A stretch of 64,000 bases of DNA, from NCBI GenBank assembly GCA_017414505.1, contig JAFQLQ010000045.1, forward strand, positions 1 through 64,000, in the 5' to 3' direction. The notes under the pieces were generated by a model. It was given only the letters and a program-made list of their open reading frames with translations. It searched no databases and was not told the DNA's origin. The position numbers were made by a program, and so were the translations under genes. Positions within the stretch are counted from its first letter, which is position 1; each line of letters begins with the position of its first letter. Positions 43,581-53,100 of the stretch are shown in pieces. This DNA is from Clostridia bacterium. Lineage in GTDB: Bacteria; Bacillota; Clostridia; UMGS1840; HGM11507.

Positions 43581-44741
43581 GTGACAAATTTAATTGTCAG
43601 ACTTTTTGTTAAAAATTATGAAAATACTACCGACATGAAGGTAAGGGAAGCTTACGGCAAAACTGCAGGTGCGGTGGGTATTTTCTGCAACCTTTTACTA
43701 AGCGTAATAAAAATTATAATCGGTTATCTGTCTGCCACAATTTCCATTGTGGCAGACGGATTCAACAACGTTTCCGATGCGGCATCTTCCATTGTAACTT
43801 TGCTTGGTTTCAAGCTTTCGGGTAAGCCTGCCGATAAGGAACACCCCTTTGGTCACGCAAGATATGAATACATATCGGGACTGATTGTAGCTTTCCTTAT
43901 TATTTTTATCGGGTTTTCACTTTTTAAAACCTCGGTGGAAAAAATAATCACTCCTGAGCAGGCAAAAACGGGAATATGGTCGGTTGTAGTGCTTCTTTTT
44001 TCGGTTGTGTTAAAGTTGTGGATGACTGTTTTTAACAGAAAAATTGCCGAAAAAATCAATTCAAAAACACTTGTTGCTACTGCACAGGATTGCATTAATG
44101 ACGTTTATGCAACCCTTGCGGTGCTTGTTTGCGTTTTTATTTCACGATTTACTGATTTTAACATTAACCCGATAGCAGGTCTTGGCGTGGCTGTTTTCAT
44201 TATTATAAGCGGAATAAAGCTTGTTAAGGAAACGCTTGATCCTTTGCTTGGTCAGATGCCTGATGAGGAGCTATGCAAGGAAATTACCGATAAGGTAAAA
44301 GCTTATGAGGGAGTTATCGGTGTGCACGATCTTGTTGTGCACGATTACGGGCCGGGCAGACGCTTTGCAAGTATTCACGCTGAAGTTGACTACAAGCAGG
44401 ATATTATGAAAAGTCACGAAATATGTGATAATATTGAAAGAGAACTGGGCGAAGAGCTCGGTATTGAAATCGTTGTTCATTTAGACCCGATTGTTACCGA
44501 CGATGCACAGACAAATGTTCTTAAAGCCATAACGGAAAAATGTGTGAGGGAAATAGATGAATCGCTGCACATTCACGATTTTCGTATTGTTAAGGCTATA
44601 AATTTTACCAACCTTATTTTTGATGTGGTTGTGCCTTTTGAATTTCCTTATTCCGAAGCGGAAACAAAGGCGCTTGTGGAGAAAAAAATAAAGGAGGTTG
44701 ACACCTCCTATTTTGCAGTAATTTCCATTGACAGAGCTTAG
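43581..44741 (+). CDS. Cation diffusion facilitator (CDF) family metal transporter
   Basis: This 386-residue exporter of divalent metals (zinc, iron, manganese or similar) has six membrane helices (about 30-210). The metal-binding motif is ADGFNNVSDAASS near 58, with HPFGHARYEY and a second intramembrane site around QDCINDVYA. A cytoplasmic dimerisation domain follows (GVHDLVVHDYGPG, HAEVD), with a C-terminal extension beyond the usual length. A GTG at 43581 is preferred over the ATG at 43572 because AAAAGGATGG lies at the right distance and relatives start MxNLIVRLFVKNYEN. It converges on the AraC gene with stop codons overlapping by four bases. Confidence 0.9.
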   Translation: MTNLIVRLFVKNYENTTDMKVREAYGKTAGAVGIFCNLLLSVIKIIIGYLSATISIVADGFNNVSDAASSIVTLLGFKLSGKPADKEHPFGHARYEYISGLIVAFLIIFIGFSLFKTSVEKIITPEQAKTGIWSVVVLLFSVVLKLWMTVFNRKIAEKINSKTLVATAQDCINDVYATLAVLVCVFISRFTDFNINPIAGLGVAVFIIISGIKLVKETLDPLLGQMPDEELCKEITDKVKAYEGVIGVHDLVVHDYGPGRRFASIHAEVDYKQDIMKSHEICDNIERELGEELGIEIVVHLDPIVTDDAQTNVLKAITEKCVREIDESLHIHDFRIVKAINFTNLIFDVVVPFEFPYSEAETKALVEKKIKEVDTSYFAVISIDRA

Positions 44742-45562
44742 TTTTTATATAACTTTCTCGGCGAAATTCCTGTTTCCGAAACAAAGGATTTATAAAAATT
44801 TGAATAATCGCCGAAACCGGCAATCAGGGCGGACTCGTTAAGGGTTCGCCCTTCTTTGTATAACTGCTGAACCCGTATTATACGTTTTTTTGTTATGTAT
44901 TTGTTTACGGTAAAACCGGTGTGCTCCTTGAAAACCCGGCAAAGATGATATTTTGAAACAAAAAACTTTTCCGAAAGCTTGTCTAAGGACAAATCATCTT
45001 CAAGATGTTGATTTATATAGTCAACCATATTCCTTACAAGCTTATTGGGCGCAATTCCGGCAAAACTGCTGTCCTTAAGCTTGTTTAAGGTGTATAAAAA
45101 TTCAATTATGGAGCACTTTATAATAATTTCGTCGCTGTTTTCCATAATACGCTTTTCAAGCTTGCTCAAAACCGGAATAAGCTCCGAATCAAGCACCGCT
45201 TCTGATGGAATAATGTTTTTGTGACCTGTTTTTCTGTCGGTAAAAATTTCCATATAATTTTCACATTCATATTTTCTGAAAAAATCTTCCCTTATACGCA
45301 GAACAGAACGCTCATATTTGGCAGGGGAATTATGCAGAATACGATGCATTTCGTTTTCGCGGGTTATAACAATATCGTAGGGATTGAGGTGGTAAACTGT
45401 TCCCTCTGCAATAAAATCCGCATCACCGCTGAAAAATATAAGCACTTCAAAAAAATCGTGGTTATGCAGAAAATAGTCCTTCTGTTCGGGATGCTTGTTG
45501 TTTTTGTTCATATAATAGTAATCGTTATTGTCACTGCCGTGCTGAAAGATTATGTTTTCCAT
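44738..45562 (-). CDS. AraC-family regulator with N-terminal cupin domain
   Basis: This 274-residue regulator has a cupin sensing domain (KDYFLHNHDFFEVLIFFSGD, about residues 28-48) and a C-terminal AraC double helix-turn-helix (DLSLDKLSEKFFVSKYHLCR and DYSNFYKSFVSETG). The start is the ATG at 45562 with AGGTGAT just upstream; a longer upstream frame has no ribosome binding site. It diverges from the uxuA operon and is the natural candidate to control it. The conserved block between the two genes recurs before the isomerase/oxidoreductase operon at 61583. The effector is probably a uronate-derived sugar, by inference. Confidence 0.9.
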   Translation of the reverse strand: MENIIFQHGSDNNDYYYMNKNNKHPEQKDYFLHNHDFFEVLIFFSGDADFIAEGTVYHLNPYDIVITRENEMHRILHNSPAKYERSVLRIREDFFRKYECENYMEIFTDRKTGHKNIIPSEAVLDSELIPVLSKLEKRIMENSDEIIIKCSIIEFLYTLNKLKDSSFAGIAPNKLVRNMVDYINQHLEDDLSLDKLSEKFFVSKYHLCRVFKEHTGFTVNKYITKKRIIRVQQLYKEGRTLNESALIAGFGDYSNFYKSFVSETGISPRKLYKN

Positions 45563-45601
45563 AAAATCACCTCTTGATTTTATTTTATCACATAATGGCA
45601 A

Positions 45602-45659
45602 TTTTTGCAATGTTTTTCGCAATATATGAATTGTAATTATGAAAAAATTGTTGTATAAT
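45602..45659 (+). promoter_or_regulatory. uxuA promoter and candidate AraC operator (shared motif copy 1)
   Basis: TTGTAA (45631-45636) and TATAAT (45654-45659) are separated by 17 bp. Overlapping the -35 is a conserved block: 45604-45638 matches 61496-61530 at 29 of 35 positions without gaps. It holds two GCAAT direct repeats (45607-45611 and 45619-45623), 12 bp apart, as AraC-type sites often do. Confidence 0.6.
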
Positions 45660-45678
45660 GTATTTTGAGGTGATTTAT

Positions 45679-46722
45679 ATGGAAATGACATTCAGATGGT
45701 ATGGGGACAGTGACCCCGTAACTCTTGAAAAAATAAGACAAATTCCGGGCGTAACCGGTATTGTTTCGGCAATTTATGATATTCCCGTAGGCGAGGCGTG
45801 GCCCTACGAAAAAATTGTTGAGCTAAAAGAAAAAATTGAAAAATCGGGACTTAAACTGATGGTTATAGAAAGTGTTCCCGTTCATGAAGATATTAAAACA
45901 GGCGATGGAAACAGAGATTTATACATAGAAAACTACTGCACAACTTTAAGAAATCTTGCAAAAGCAGGAATTGATTGTGTTTGTTATAATTTTATGCCGG
46001 TGTTTGACTGGACACGTTCCGACCTTGCATATGAGCTTCCGGACGGTTCAAATGCTCTTATCTATAAGGAAGAAACAGTTGAAAAAATGAATCCGCTTAC
46101 CGGTGATTTATCTCTTCCCGGCTGGGATTCAAGCTATACAAAGGATGGCATGAAAGCTCTTCTTGAAAAATATTCGCATATTTCCGAGGAAGATTTATGG
46201 AACAACCTGAAATACTTCTTAGACAGAGTAATTAAGGTTGCCGAGGAAGTTAAAGTAAAAATGGCAATTCATCCTGACGATCCGCCCTGGGGAATTTTTG
46301 GTCTGCCCAGAATTATTACAAACAAGGCGAATGTTGAACGTTTCTTAAAGCTTTACGACAGCGTTTACAACGGTCTTACTCTGTGCAGCGGTTCTCTTGG
46401 TGTTTCTAAGGATAACGATATTGTTGATATGATTTATTCTTTCCCCGAAAGAATCCATTTTGCTCATATCAGAAATGTTAAAATAACCGGTGAAAAATCC
46501 TTTGAGGAATCTGCTCACAAATCAGAATGCGGTTCTCTTGACATTTTCAAAATTGTTAAAGCATACCACGACACCGGCTTTAAAGGATACATCCGTCCCG
46601 ATCACGGAAGAATGATATGGGGCGAAACCGGCAGACCGGGTTACGGCTTGTATGACAGAGCTTTAGGTGCTGTTTACATAAACGGTTTGTGGGAAGCTGT
46701 TGATAAAATGCAGAATTCTTAA
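45679..46722 (+). CDS. uxuA: D-mannonate dehydratase
   Basis: This 347-residue TIM-barrel enzyme dehydrates D-mannonate to 2-keto-3-deoxygluconate in the cytoplasm. Characteristic stretches are [14 protein letters not shown] at the start, [42 protein letters not shown] and [12 protein letters not shown], all UxuA-specific, with metal ligands in HPDDPP, LCSGSLG, HIRN and DHGR. The start is the ATG at 45679 with GAGGTGAT upstream. It leads a five-gene operon with the isomerase-like, reductase and glycosidase-like genes. KdgK and Eda, the next enzymes, are 5 kb away. Confidence 0.96.
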   Translation: MEMTFRWYGDSDPVTLEKIRQIPGVTGIVSAIYDIPVGEAWPYEKIVELKEKIEKSGLKLMVIESVPVHEDIKTGDGNRDLYIENYCTTLRNLAKAGIDCVCYNFMPVFDWTRSDLAYELPDGSNALIYKEETVEKMNPLTGDLSLPGWDSSYTKDGMKALLEKYSHISEEDLWNNLKYFLDRVIKVAEEVKVKMAIHPDDPPWGIFGLPRIITNKANVERFLKLYDSVYNGLTLCSGSLGVSKDNDIVDMIYSFPERIHFAHIRNVKITGEKSFEESAHKSECGSLDIFKIVKAYHDTGFKGYIRPDHGRMIWGETGRPGYGLYDRALGAVYINGLWEAVDKMQNS

Positions 46723-46741
46723 TAAAGAAAGGAAAACGGCT

Positions 46742-47503
46742 ATGGACAGACGTATAGGTGCACAATATTATACAATACGTGATTACTGTAAAACTGAAAA
46801 TGATTTTGATGAATCCTGCAGAAAAGTAAAGGAAATGGGCTACAAAATAGTTCAGTTGTCCGGAATAGGCGATTTTGACGGCAATTTTATAAAATCCGTT
46901 CTTGATAAATACGGCTTAAAGTGTGTTTGCACACACCGTCCGGCAGATAACTATTTAAACAATATTGAAAAAGAAATTGAATTTCATAAAACTATTGACT
47001 GCAAGGTTTGCGGACTTGGCGCTATGCCCGGTTTTAACACAAAGCAGGAGACAATTGATGAATTTGTAAATAACTTTAAAAAAGTGGCTGAAAGACTTAA
47101 CGAGGAAGGGCTTATTTTTGCATATCACAATCACGCTTTTGAATTTGAAAAACGTGACGGAAAATATTGCTTTGATATTATTACCGATGCGCTTCAGTGC
47201 GAAAATTTCAAGTTTATTCTTGATGTTTACTGGCTTTCTTATGCCGGAGTGAATCCTGCAAAATTTATTCGTGAAAGAAAAGGTAAAATTGCCTGTGTTC
47301 ACTTTAAAGACCTGCAAATTTCAGAAGGTCACCCGAAATTTGCGGAAATCGGTAAAGGCAATGTGGACTGGGATGATGTAATTGCGGCTTGCGACGAAGC
47401 AGGTGTTGAGTATGCGCTTGTTGAGCAGGATTCCTGCGATGGAAATCCCTTCGACTCGCTTAAAATCAGTTATGATTATTTAAGTAAAAAAGGCTTTAAT
47501 TAG
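46742..47503 (+). CDS. Sugar phosphate isomerase/epimerase-family TIM-barrel protein
   Basis: This 253-residue protein has the xylose-isomerase-like barrel (IGAQYYTIRDYC, AYHNHAFEFEK, FILDVYWLSYAGVNP, VHFKDL, EQDSCDG), with metal ligands expected in HNHAFEF, DVYW, HFKD and EQD. Reactions in this superfamily vary widely: isomerisation, epimerisation or dehydration of sugars and inositols. Its place between uxuA and the SDR gene suggests a uronate-linked step, but the exact substrate is unknown. It starts 19 bases after uxuA with AAAGGA upstream. A related protein is at 61583. Confidence 0.85.
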   Translation: MDRRIGAQYYTIRDYCKTENDFDESCRKVKEMGYKIVQLSGIGDFDGNFIKSVLDKYGLKCVCTHRPADNYLNNIEKEIEFHKTIDCKVCGLGAMPGFNTKQETIDEFVNNFKKVAERLNEEGLIFAYHNHAFEFEKRDGKYCFDIITDALQCENFKFILDVYWLSYAGVNPAKFIRERKGKIACVHFKDLQISEGHPKFAEIGKGNVDWDDVIAACDEAGVEYALVEQDSCDGNPFDSLKISYDYLSKKGFN

Positions 47504-47515
47504 GAGATGAAAAAT

Positions 47516-48364
47516 ATGAAATTACCATTAAATATTGACTTAAAAGGCAAAACCGCCGTTGTAACCGGTGGCGGCGGAGTTCTTTGCAGTACCTTTGCAA
47601 AAGCCATTGCGGCTTGCGGTGCAAAGGTTGCAATTCTTGATTTAAGGGAAGATGTTGCAAATAAGGTTGCAGAAGAAATTGTTGCTGACGGCGGTATTGC
47701 AATCGGTGTTGGGGCAAATGTTCTTGACAAGGCAGTTCTTGAAAATGCAAAGAAAATTGTTAACGAAAAATTCGGTTCCTGCGATATTTTAATAAACGGT
47801 GCAGGCGGAAATCATCCCAAGGGAACTACCACTAACGAATATTACTTTGAGGGAGATATTAAAAAAGATATTACAAGCTTTTTTGATCTTGATCCTCAGG
47901 GGGTTGAATTTGTTTTTAATCTTAATTTTCTTGGAACTTTGCTTCCTACGCAGGTTTTTGCGGCAGATATGCTTGACAAGGAGGATTCGGTTATTATTAA
48001 TGTATCTTCTATGAATGCGTTTTCTCCTCTTACCAAAATTCCTGCTTACAGCGGTGCGAAAGCGGCTGTTTCCAACTTTACTCAGTGGCTTGCCGTTCAC
48101 TTCTCCAAGGTGGGAATAAGAGTTAACGCAATTGCTCCGGGCTTTTTCTTAACTGACCAGAACAGAGCGCTTTTAATTGATGAAAAAGGCGAATATACAG
48201 AGCGTTCCAAAAAGATTATTTCACAAACTCCTATGGGAAGATTTGGTGAAAAAGAAGAACTTATCGGTACACTTCTGTGGCTTCTTTGCAAGGAAGCTTC
48301 CGGATTTGTAAACGGTGTTGTAATTCCCGTTGATGGTGGATTTTCAGCGTATAGCGGGGTGTAA
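47516..48364 (+). CDS. SDR-family oxidoreductase, probable fructuronate reductase
   Basis: This 282-residue short-chain dehydrogenase has the cofactor motif TGGGGVLCS, the NGAGG strand, and the catalytic Ser-Tyr-Lys set (ISS or NVSSMNAF, then YSGAKAAV). Some operons encode an SDR D-mannonate oxidoreductase (fructuronate reductase) in place of UxuB, and the long insertion around PKGTTTNEYYFEGDI fits that group. It would reduce fructuronate to mannonate, the UxuA substrate. The ATG at 47516 is chosen over the one at 47507, because AGGAG overlaps the latter. Assignment to fructuronate is inferred from the operon. Confidence 0.82.
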   Translation: MKLPLNIDLKGKTAVVTGGGGVLCSTFAKAIAACGAKVAILDLREDVANKVAEEIVADGGIAIGVGANVLDKAVLENAKKIVNEKFGSCDILINGAGGNHPKGTTTNEYYFEGDIKKDITSFFDLDPQGVEFVFNLNFLGTLLPTQVFAADMLDKEDSVIINVSSMNAFSPLTKIPAYSGAKAAVSNFTQWLAVHFSKVGIRVNAIAPGFFLTDQNRALLIDEKGEYTERSKKIISQTPMGRFGEKEELIGTLLWLLCKEASGFVNGVVIPVDGGFSAYSGV

Positions 48365-48366
48365 AG

Positions 48367-49269
48367 ATGCTTTTTACAAATACTGAAAAATTTAATTTTG
48401 CAAAAGATCCTGCAGTTGTAAATTTTAAAGGTACATATTATCTTTACTACACCATTAAAATAAGAGAAAAAGACGATGATGGGTGGGATAAAATCGGCGT
48501 TGGAATTGCGGTTTCAAAGGATATGGAAAACTGGGAAAATGTTTCTGAGGTTTCTATGGATATGCCCTATGAGGAAAAGGGGATAGGTGCTCCTGCGGCG
48601 ATTGTTCTTAAGGATAAGGTTCATTTGTTTTATCAGACCTACGGAAACGGTAAGCTTGATGCAATTTGTCATGCGGTTTCCGATGATGGAATAAATTTCA
48701 TAAAAAATTCTGATAATCCGGTGTACAGACCAACTGATGACTGGTGTTGCGGAAGGGCGATAGACGCCGATGTGTGCGAATTCAACGGCAAGCTGTTTTT
48801 ATACATTGCAACCCGTGACCATGAAATGAAAATTCAGAAAATTGGCGGTGCATGGGCTGATATTGATTCGGATTTCTCAAAAAAATCCTGGACTCAGCTT
48901 ACAAACGGTTCTGTTCTTGCTCCTGAATTGAAATGGGAGGGTAAATGTATCGAGGCTGCCGCAACTATTGTGAATAACGGAAAAATGTTTATGTTTTACG
49001 GCGGTTCCTACAATTGCACTCCTCAGCAGATTGGATGTGCTGTTTCCGATGATGGCGTGTTCTTTAAAAGGGTGTTTAGTGAGCCTTTTATAAAATGCGG
49101 AAAAGCAGGGGAGTGGAACAGTTCGGAATCCGGTCATCCATATGCTTTTCGTGATGATGACGGACGTGCTTACATTTTCTATCAGGGAAGCTCCGATATG
49201 GGTGAAACCTGGTATTTGAGCAAAACAGAAATTATCTTTGATGAAAATAATATACCACATTTGGTATAA
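48367..49269 (+). CDS. GH43-like five-bladed propeller glycosidase
   Basis: This 300-residue protein shows repeating blades (FAKDPAVVNFKGTYYLYYT, GAPAAIVLKDKVHLFYQ, DADVCEFNGKLFLYIA, EAAATIVNNGKMFMFYGG, HPYAFRDDDGRAYIFYQG), typical of the GH43/GH32/GH117/GH130 clan. DPA at the start and DADV are candidate catalytic Asp sites, and CIEAAA could hold the acid. There is no signal peptide, so it should act on imported oligosaccharides. It begins three bases after the SDR gene and closes the uxuA operon before a strong terminator. The exact family and sugar are uncertain. Confidence 0.72.
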   Translation: MLFTNTEKFNFAKDPAVVNFKGTYYLYYTIKIREKDDDGWDKIGVGIAVSKDMENWENVSEVSMDMPYEEKGIGAPAAIVLKDKVHLFYQTYGNGKLDAICHAVSDDGINFIKNSDNPVYRPTDDWCCGRAIDADVCEFNGKLFLYIATRDHEMKIQKIGGAWADIDSDFSKKSWTQLTNGSVLAPELKWEGKCIEAAATIVNNGKMFMFYGGSYNCTPQQIGCAVSDDGVFFKRVFSEPFIKCGKAGEWNSSESGHPYAFRDDDGRAYIFYQGSSDMGETWYLSKTEIIFDENNIPHLV

Positions 49270-49280
49270 GTAAAAAACTC

Positions 49281-49319
49281 AAAATAAGAGGTATCGTCTA
49301 AGTCGATACCTCTTATTTT
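49281..49319. terminator. Bidirectional terminator between the uxuA operon and RNase H
   Basis: A perfect 16-bp stem starting AAAATAAGAG (49281-49296 with 49304-49319) has a seven-base loop, with T and A tracts on either side. Confidence 0.88.
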
Positions 49320-49924
49320 GCATTTATTCCCAGTGCTTCCTTTGCCAGTTTATCCGCTTCCTCGTTATAGGCAACACCTGTATGTGCCGCAACCTTAACA
49401 AAGCTTACTTTGAGCTTTGTTTTTATTTTTTTATAATATTCCTTATACTGTTTAGTGGAGGTAAGATTTGCTTTCCATTCGTCCTGCGCCCATTTTCCTA
49501 TTCCCTCGTAATCGTGGTAGATAGTAAGAGTTTCGTAGCCGTTATCAACGGCATATTTCATAGCTGTCATAGCGCCTTTTAACTCACCGGCAACATTACG
49601 CATTTTTGCCGCATCCTCGTTTTCTCCCACTCCGTTCAAACGCTCTTTTACCTCTCCGTTATAAAGTAATACTGCTCCGAAACTGTATTTTCCCGTTTCT
49701 GAATTATAGCTTCCGTCAACATATGCCTCAAGTCCGGCTAAAGAGGGGATTTCAAATTCCTGCTGTTTTGCACCGTACATATATTCTTCTGCTTCGGGGA
49801 GAGTTGCAAAGCCTTTGTATTCCGCTTTCGGAAAACCGTCTATCTGAACTTTTGCTTCTTCCCATGTTTTATATATTCCGGGTGTTAAGCCTTTTTTTAC
49901 TGCATAAAAATTTTTCTTCGCCAT
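49313..49924 (-). CDS. rnhA: Ribonuclease H with N-terminal RNA/DNA-hybrid-binding domain
   Basis: This 203-residue enzyme cleaves RNA in RNA-DNA hybrids. Residues 1-50 are the viroplasmin-like hybrid-binding domain (NFYAVKKGLTPGIYKTWEEAK). The catalytic RNase HI domain follows from about 68, with Asp in AYVDGSYN, Glu in VAGELKG, Asp in IYHDYEG and Asp in EEADKLAKEA. All four catalytic acids are present. The start is the ATG at 49924; AAAGGATG sits eight bases ahead, and the two ATGs further upstream lie inside that site. It diverges from pyrH and shares a bidirectional terminator with the uxuA operon. Confidence 0.93.
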   Translation of the reverse strand: MAKKNFYAVKKGLTPGIYKTWEEAKVQIDGFPKAEYKGFATLPEAEEYMYGAKQQEFEIPSLAGLEAYVDGSYNSETGKYSFGAVLLYNGEVKERLNGVGENEDAAKMRNVAGELKGAMTAMKYAVDNGYETLTIYHDYEGIGKWAQDEWKANLTSTKQYKEYYKKIKTKLKVSFVKVAAHTGVAYNEEADKLAKEALGINAK

Positions 49925-50002
49925 TTTCATCATCCTTTAATTTAAGTATATCAGCAAAATAAAAAAAATTCAACTTAATTATCAAAAAAAACAGATTTGC
50001 TA

Positions 50003-50031
50003 TTGATAAATTGATTTTATTATGATACAAT
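50003..50031 (+). promoter_or_regulatory. Promoter for pyrH-frr
   Basis: TTGATA (50003-50008) and TACAAT (50026-50031) are separated by 17 bp, 46 bases before pyrH. The usual rpsB-tsf genes are not upstream. Confidence 0.55.
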
Positions 50032-50076
50032 ATACTATGAAAAAGTTTGAAAATTAAATATACAGGGGTGGTAAAA

Positions 50077-50784
50077 ATGGATTGTAAGTACAAGAGAGTG
50101 CTTCTTAAACTAAGCGGCGAAGCACTTGCTTTGGAAAACGGCTTCGGACTTGACTTTGATAAAATCAAAAAAGTCTGCGAGCAAATTAAAATTCTAACAG
50201 AAATGGGTGTTCAGACTGCAGTTGTTGTTGGCGGCGGAAACTTCTGGAGAGGAAGAAGCGGCGGTTCTATGGACAGAACAAGAGCAGACCATATGGGTAT
50301 GCTTGCTACTTCCATAAACGCACTTGCTATTGCCGATACGCTTGAAGCTGTGGGTGTTACCGCAAGAGTTCAGACAGCCATTGAAATGAAACAGATTGCC
50401 GAGCCTTACATAAGAAGCAGGGCGATTCGTCATCTGGAAAAGGACAGAGTTGTTGTTTTCGGCTGTGGAACAGGAAATCCGTTTTTCTCCACCGATACTG
50501 CGGCTGCACTTCGTGCCGCTGAAATTGATGCAGATGTTATTCTGCTTGCAAAAAATGTTGATGCGGTTTACAGTGCCGATCCCAAACTTGATAAAAATGC
50601 TGTAAGATATGATTCAATTAAGTATCTTGACGTGCTTAATCAGGGACTTAAGGTTATGGATACCACCGCAATTTCTATCTGTATGGATAATAATATTCCG
50701 ATTGAGGTTTTCGGTCTTGACACTCCCGAAAATATCATAAGAGTTGTTAAAGGCGAAAGCATCGGAACTCATATTAATAATTAG
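50077..50784 (+). CDS. pyrH: UMP kinase (uridylate kinase)
   Basis: This 235-residue hexameric kinase phosphorylates UMP to UDP. It has the amino acid kinase fold with [20 protein letters not shown], the UMP-binding [14 protein letters not shown], and [20 protein letters not shown], followed by [13 protein letters not shown]. Length and motifs are canonical. The ATG at 50077 is chosen, with AGGGGTGG upstream. It precedes frr in the usual order, but tsf is missing upstream and uppS-cdsA are missing downstream. Confidence 0.97.
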   Translation: MDCKYKRVLLKLSGEALALENGFGLDFDKIKKVCEQIKILTEMGVQTAVVVGGGNFWRGRSGGSMDRTRADHMGMLATSINALAIADTLEAVGVTARVQTAIEMKQIAEPYIRSRAIRHLEKDRVVVFGCGTGNPFFSTDTAAALRAAEIDADVILLAKNVDAVYSADPKLDKNAVRYDSIKYLDVLNQGLKVMDTTAISICMDNNIPIEVFGLDTPENIIRVVKGESIGTHINN

Positions 50785-50796
50785 GAGGATAAGAAA

Positions 50797-51351
50797 ATGA
50801 AAGAAATTATGTCGAATCTTGAATCCAAAATGGAAAAATCAATTGACTCCCTAAAAGGAGAATTTGCAACAGTAAGAGCCGGCAGAGCTAATCCTGCAAT
50901 TTTAGATAAAATTACTGTTGATTATTACGGAAATCCCACTCCCCTTAATCAGGTTGGAACAATTGCTGTTCCCGACCCAAGAATGATTACTATTCAGCCC
51001 TGGGACGGAAGCCTTCTTCCTCTTATTGAAAAGGCTATTCAGAAATCCGATTTGGGTATTAACCCCACTAACGACGGTAAAATGGTTCGTCTTTCTTTCC
51101 CGGCGCCAACAGAGGAAAGAAGAAAAGAGCTTGTTAAAGATGTTCACAAAATAGCAGAAAACGCTAAGGTTGCTGTAAGAAACTTAAGACGTGATGCTAT
51201 TGATAAATTAAAGGCTAAGAAAAAAGCTAATGAAATCACTGAGGATGATGTTAAATCGGGTGAAGAGCAGATTCAGAAAATTACCGATAAATATATTAAG
51301 GTAGTTGATTCTGTTCTTAAGGAAAAAGAAGCTGAAATTCTTACAATCTAA
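50797..51351 (+). CDS. frr: Ribosome recycling factor
   Basis: This 184-residue factor splits the post-termination ribosome with EF-G. It is almost exactly family length, with the signatures VRAGRANPAILDKI, VDYYGNPTPLNQVG, KSDLGINP and VRNLRRDAIDKLK in the expected places. It starts 13 bases after pyrH with TAGGAGG, so the pair is co-transcribed. The following eda gene is only 31 bases away and could be read through from the pyrH promoter, as I see no terminator between them. Confidence 0.98.
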   Translation: MKEIMSNLESKMEKSIDSLKGEFATVRAGRANPAILDKITVDYYGNPTPLNQVGTIAVPDPRMITIQPWDGSLLPLIEKAIQKSDLGINPTNDGKMVRLSFPAPTEERRKELVKDVHKIAENAKVAVRNLRRDAIDKLKAKKKANEITEDDVKSGEEQIQKITDKYIKVVDSVLKEKEAEILTI

Positions 51352-51381
51352 AGATTATATTTATAAAGGAGATATATTAAA

Positions 51382-52032
51382 ATGGCAATTGAAAAAGAAC
51401 AGGTTATAACAAGAATAACCGACACAGGCGTTGTTGCTGTTGTTCGTGCTGAAAATGCAGACATGGCAAAGAAAATTTCCGCAGCTTGCTTAGAAGGCGG
51501 AGTTAACGCAATTGAACTAACATTTACAGTTCCCGGAGCTCACAAGGTTATTGAAGAGCTTGCAAAAGAATATCAGAATGGCGAAATGATTCTTGGTGCA
51601 GGTACAGTTTTAGACCCCGAAACAGCAAGAACAGCTATTCTTTCCGGTGCTCAGTATATTGTAAGCCCTTGCTTTAATGCTGAAACCGTAAGACTTTGCA
51701 ACCGTTACAGAATTCCCTGTATGCCAGGTGCTATGACCATTAAAGAAGTTGTTGAAGCTATGGAATCCGGTGCTGACATTGTTAAAGTTTTCCCCGGAGA
51801 ATTATTTGGTCCCAAGATTATAAAATCTATAAAAGGTCCGCTTCCTCACGCTAAAATTATGCCTACCGGCGGTGTTGACGTTGATAACGTTGGCGAATGG
51901 ATTAAAGCAGGTGCTGTTGCAGTTGGCTGTGGTGGTGCTTTAACTGCAGGTGCTAAAACAGGCGATTTCGGTAAAATTACCGAAACAGGTAAGCTTTTAG
52001 TTGCAAGAGTTAAAGAAGCAAGAGGTCTGTAA
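51382..52032 (+). CDS. eda: KDPG/KHG aldolase
   Basis: This 216-residue class I aldolase cleaves 2-keto-3-deoxy-6-phosphogluconate to pyruvate and glyceraldehyde-3-phosphate. The Schiff-base lysine is Lys135 in ADIVKVFPGE. The acid/base Glu is in ELTFTVP near residue 45, and the phosphate-binding GGV and CGG motifs follow at PTGGVD and GCGGAL. It is the last step of the Entner-Doudoroff-type uronate route that UxuA starts. It begins 31 bases after frr with AAAGGAGAT and is followed by kdgK 28 bases later. The location after frr is unusual. Confidence 0.94.
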   Translation: MAIEKEQVITRITDTGVVAVVRAENADMAKKISAACLEGGVNAIELTFTVPGAHKVIEELAKEYQNGEMILGAGTVLDPETARTAILSGAQYIVSPCFNAETVRLCNRYRIPCMPGAMTIKEVVEAMESGADIVKVFPGELFGPKIIKSIKGPLPHAKIMPTGGVDVDNVGEWIKAGAVAVGCGGALTAGAKTGDFGKITETGKLLVARVKEARGL

Positions 52033-52059
52033 TTTAAAATATGAAAGGTTGAATATAAA

Positions 52060-53088
52060 ATGAGTAAAGTTGTTACACTTGGCGAAATTATGCTAAGACT
52101 TAAATCTCCCGGTCTTGAGAGATTTTTCCAGTCTCCCACATTGGAGGCTACATTCGGCGGCGGCGAAGCTAACGTTGCTGTTTCCTTAAGAAACTACGGT
52201 ATGGAAGCTGCTTTTGTTACAGTTCTTCCGGATAACGATATCACAAAAAATTGCTTATATCAGTTAAACGGTTTTGGTGTTGATACCTCAAATGTTGTTC
52301 TTGGCGAAGGAAGATTTGGTATCTATTTCTTGGAATCCGGTACCAACCAGAGACCTTCCAAGGTTATTTACGACAGAGCTTATTCTGCTCTATCCCTTGC
52401 TAAACCTGATGCAATTGATTTTGCAAAAGCTTTCAATGGTGCTACATGGTTCCACATTACAGGTATTACTCCTGCTGTTTCCGCTTCCTGTGCAGAGCTT
52501 TCTTTAAACGCTGTTAAAGCTGCTAAGGATATGGGCTTAACCGTTTCCTGCGACCTTAACTACAGAAAGAACCTTTGGAAATACGGCAAGGACGCAAAAG
52601 AAATTATGTGCGAACTTGTAAAATATGTTGACGTTGTTATTGCTAACGAAGAAGACTGTCAGAAATCTCTTGGAATTGAAAACAATTCTGAGGTTGAAGC
52701 AGGCGTTCTTGATACAAAGAAATATGAAGAACTTGCTAAAAACGTTATGAATACATATAAAAACGTTAAGAAAATTGCTATCACTTTAAGAGAAAGTAAG
52801 AGTGCTACTCATAACGACTGGTCTGCTTGCATCTACGACGGTAAAGAGTTTTATGTTTCCAAGAAATACGAAATCAAAAACATTCTTGACCGTGTTGGCG
52901 GCGGCGACAGCTTTGCAGGCGGTTTGATTTACGGTCTTAACAACTACGATAACAATGCAGATGCACTTGAATTCGCAGTTGCAGCAAGCTGCTTGAAGCA
53001 TTCCATCTCCGGCGACTTTAACAGAGTTTCACTATCCGAAGTTAAAGCTCTTATGGGCGGCGACGGTTCCGGACGTGTTCAGAGATAA
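52060..53088 (+). CDS. kdgK: 2-Keto-3-deoxygluconate kinase (PfkB family)
   Basis: This 342-residue sugar kinase phosphorylates 2-keto-3-deoxygluconate to KDPG for the adjacent aldolase. PfkB motifs are present: [11 protein letters not shown] near residue 31 and [11 protein letters not shown] near 275 with the catalytic Asp. [12 protein letters not shown] and VIANEEDC are typical of KdgK. It is about 25-30 residues longer than the shortest members, mainly from an insertion around [18 protein letters not shown]. With eda it completes the conversion of UxuA product to central metabolites, although the two sit apart from uxuA. Confidence 0.92.
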   Translation: MSKVVTLGEIMLRLKSPGLERFFQSPTLEATFGGGEANVAVSLRNYGMEAAFVTVLPDNDITKNCLYQLNGFGVDTSNVVLGEGRFGIYFLESGTNQRPSKVIYDRAYSALSLAKPDAIDFAKAFNGATWFHITGITPAVSASCAELSLNAVKAAKDMGLTVSCDLNYRKNLWKYGKDAKEIMCELVKYVDVVIANEEDCQKSLGIENNSEVEAGVLDTKKYEELAKNVMNTYKNVKKIAITLRESKSATHNDWSACIYDGKEFYVSKKYEIKNILDRVGGGDSFAGGLIYGLNNYDNNADALEFAVAASCLKHSISGDFNRVSLSEVKALMGGDGSGRVQR

Positions 53089-53100
53089 TTTTTAAATGCG

